A stretch of 8,349 bases of DNA from Flavobacteriales bacterium UBA6165 (GTDB taxonomy: Bacteria > Bacteroidota > Bacteroidia > Flavobacteriales_D > Crocinitomicaceae), in assembly GCA_002422285.1 (NCBI GenBank), contig DIUF01000028.1, positions 8,439 to 16,787 of the forward strand, in the 5' to 3' direction. The stretch's first letter is position 1, and each line of letters opens with the position of its first letter. Position numbers and translations under genes: made by a program. Below the pieces are notes generated by a model that did no database searches, was not told the DNA's origin, and worked only from the letters and a program-made list of their open reading frames with translations. This document shows, piece by piece, positions 6,962-8,349 of the stretch.

Positions 6962-7665
6962 TAGCCTTCGAAAGTCAAACTAAACCAAATCACACGATTG
7001 TAGAATCTATCAAATGGATTGGATAAACTCGTATTATCCTGAATTAGGGAATTAATGACGCCATGCGACATTTTGAGTTCCATTCCAAACTTGAAATATG
7101 GCAAGAAGAAATCAACGCCAACGCCAATTTGCGCGTGCACATCATGTCGTCGCAATTTAATAAACGGATCGAGCGGATTTTGTGGAATACGCTGTCTGCT
7201 CTGTAAGTCGATAGAATATTCGCCACCTCCAACGAAATAAGCAGCAAAATTATTGTAGCGCAATGTTCTGTATTTGAGTAAAATAGGGAAATGCAAAATG
7301 GTAGACTCTACAGTGGCTCTTTTCGGGTCGTTGGGTTCATTGTAGTAAAAATAGAGCACATCCTTAGCTTGAAAAGAAAGCGTTGGCACAAAGCGCAAAG
7401 TCAAAGTTGGATGTCCCAATTTCAAACTTCCGATGAACCCCAAATTAAATCCCGGATTCCCACTTACTTCTGTTTTCATCAAGCCAGGAGTTAGACTTGG
7501 ATCAATGGTTGGGAGAGCCAAAATATTCGCGTTGTTGATGCCCAAAGTGAACCCAAAGTGTAGCACTCGCTCATCAAACTTCTTGTAATTCGGCGTGCGA
7601 TAGACTTGTCCAAATGTCCAATAGACAGAACAAAACAGTACTATTATGACAACAAAATTCCTCAC
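6961..7665 (-). CDS. porT: PorT/SprT, outer-membrane protein of the type IX secretion system
   Basis: 234 residues, matching the roughly 230-245 of PorT. The signal peptide is at 1-19 (MRNFVV, hydrophobic core, YWTFG before Gln). The mature protein is a predicted eight-stranded beta-barrel with PorT-like blocks: DERVLHFGFTLGIN (31-44), LTLRFVPTLSF (88-98), ILHFPILLKYR (123-133), AYFVGGGEYSIDL (142-154), QIGVGVDFFLPYFKFGMELK (179-198), and a last strand RVIWFSLTFEG ending in an aromatic-rich pattern. In Porphyromonas and Flavobacterium, PorT/SprT is required for T9SS export and gliding. Location directly after ubiE is the arrangement I know from Flavobacteria and supports the call. The start is GTG at 7665: the codon just before it is the in-frame TAA of ubiE, so no upstream start exists, and the first internal ATG (residue 63) would remove the signal peptide. 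Confidence 0.85.
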   Translation of the reverse strand: MRNFVVIIVLFCSVYWTFGQVYRTPNYKKFDERVLHFGFTLGINNANILALPTIDPSLTPGLMKTEVSGNPGFNLGFIGSLKLGHPTLTLRFVPTLSFQAKDVLYFYYNEPNDPKRATVESTILHFPILLKYRTLRYNNFAAYFVGGGEYSIDLQSRQRIPQNPLDPFIKLRRHDVHAQIGVGVDFFLPYFKFGMELKMSHGVINSLIQDNTSLSNPFDRFYNRVIWFSLTFEG

Positions 7666-8349
7666 TTATTTCTTCACTTGATAAATGGTAGCAACGCCCA
7701 TTGTTTGTTTGTAAAAATCTGCTTTTATGAAACCAACTTTTGCAAAGATATCGCAAAGTTTTTGTCCAAAAGGAAAAGCATTCGCTGATTCTGATAAATA
7801 AGAATAAGCCCTTTTGTCTTTAGAAAACAACTTACCAATGGTCGGCAAAACAAATTTAGTATGGAAATTATAGCCCTGTTTAAAAGGAAACTTATCAGGA
7901 ACCGATGTTTCCAAAACTATCAACTGACCATTGGGAGTAAGCACGCGCAATATTTCCGCGAGCCCTTTTTCCAAGTTTTCAAAATTCCGAATACCAAAAG
8001 AAACGGTAACCACGTCAAAAGAGGCATCTTCGAAAGGCAAATTTTCGGAGTCGCCCACAATCATTTCGATGCGGTCTTGTAAATTTAATTTTTTGATTTT
8101 GTCGCGACCAACATCCAACATACCAACGGAAATGTCCAATCCGACGATTTTCTCAGCTTTGGTTTGCGCAAACAAAATGGCCAAATCGCCAGTACCTGTT
8201 GCAATATCGAGGATCGTTTTTGGCTGTGCATCCGAAACCATTTTCAGAACTTTCTTACGCCATTTCACATCGGCGCCGAAAGAAATCATGCGATTCAATT
8301 GGTCGTAGTTTCCGGAAATATTATCGAACATTTGGGCTACTTCCTCTTT
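7666..8349 (-). CDS. ubiE: UbiE/MenG demethylmenaquinone methyltransferase, 5' end outside the window
   Basis: SAM-dependent C-methyltransferase that converts demethylmenaquinone to menaquinone (and the ubiquinone precursor in organisms that have it); Bacteroidota use menaquinone, so the MenG reaction is expected. The frame stays open to the window edge: the six codons before the first visible Met (8331) read KEEVAQ, as in the conserved KKEEVAxMFDxI start of the family, so 8331 is not the start and only a few residues are missing. Counted from that Met: FDNISGNYDQLN (2-13), SAM motif I DIATGTGDLA (42-51), acidic GLDIS (64-68), GDSENLPF (93-100), FDVVTVSFGIRNF (105-117), LIVLETS (137-143) and the family's YSYLSESANAFP (176-187). 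Cytoplasmic or membrane-associated. First visible gene of the operon with porT and the FAD protein; its promoter lies outside. Confidence 0.95.
   Translation of the reverse strand, partial: KEEVAQMFDNISGNYDQLNRMISFGADVKWRKKVLKMVSDAQPKTILDIATGTGDLAILFAQTKAEKIVGLDISVGMLDVGRDKIKKLNLQDRIEMIVGDSENLPFEDASFDVVTVSFGIRNFENLEKGLAEILRVLTPNGQLIVLETSVPDKFPFKQGYNFHTKFVLPTIGKLFSKDKRAYSYLSESANAFPFGQKLCDIFAKVGFIKADFYKQTMGVATIYQVKK

Noticed and set aside
7931..8308. 125-codon open frame on the plus strand, opposite ubiE
   Set aside because: It lies wholly inside a clear methyltransferase gene, its product shows no domain or signal, and it has no promoter; a shadow of the coding strand.
1..8349. Mobile element, CRISPR array, defence or toxin-antitoxin system
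   Set aside because: No transposase, integrase, direct repeat array, nuclease or toxin-like small gene pair is visible on either strand. The tRNA edge shows no attachment-site duplication within the window.

Overview
The window looks like ordinary chromosome from a Bacteroidota bacterium, probably in or near the Flavobacteriia. The evidence is: several promoters of the Bacteroidota type (TTG, 17-23 bases, TAnnTTTG) and no clear Shine-Dalgarno leaders; signal peptides ending in short FGQ/ISQ/HAQ-type junctions; a type IX secretion system (T9SS) gene (porT) directly behind ubiE/menG; and a secreted protein with a T9SS C-terminal sorting domain. Base composition is AT-rich and even across the window. 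I see no insertion sequence, phage gene, CRISPR array or integration site. 

Layout. Bases 1-43 (minus) are the 5' half of a CAT-anticodon tRNA cut by the window edge. Bases 149-586 (minus) encode a single-stranded DNA-binding protein with its own strong promoter. A 150-base divergent intergenic region separates it from three plus-strand genes for exported proteins: a 702-residue T9SS cargo protein (737-2845), a 78-residue CxxC membrane microprotein with a near-perfect promoter (2883-3119), and a 747-residue secreted protein that reads as five tandem lipocalin-like units (3151-5394). These meet, tail to tail with a 7-base gap, a minus-strand operon read from 8349 to 5402: ubiE/menG (5' end outside the window), porT, and a COG2509-type FAD-dependent dehydrogenase. 

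How the genes fit together. The minus-strand operon is packed without gaps. UbiE's TAA is followed directly, in the same frame, by the GTG start of porT, and porT's TAA overlaps the ATG of the FAD protein by one base. It links menaquinone synthesis, the T9SS and an uncharacterised flavoprotein in one transcript. The plus-strand cargo protein is a plausible client of the T9SS to which PorT belongs, though the two genes need not be co-regulated. 

No clearly new multi-gene system is visible. The points most worth a second look are the fivefold lipocalin-like protein, the SSB that stops at DDL where relatives usually continue to DDLPF, the CxxC microprotein with its own promoter, and the in-frame ubiE/porT junction.
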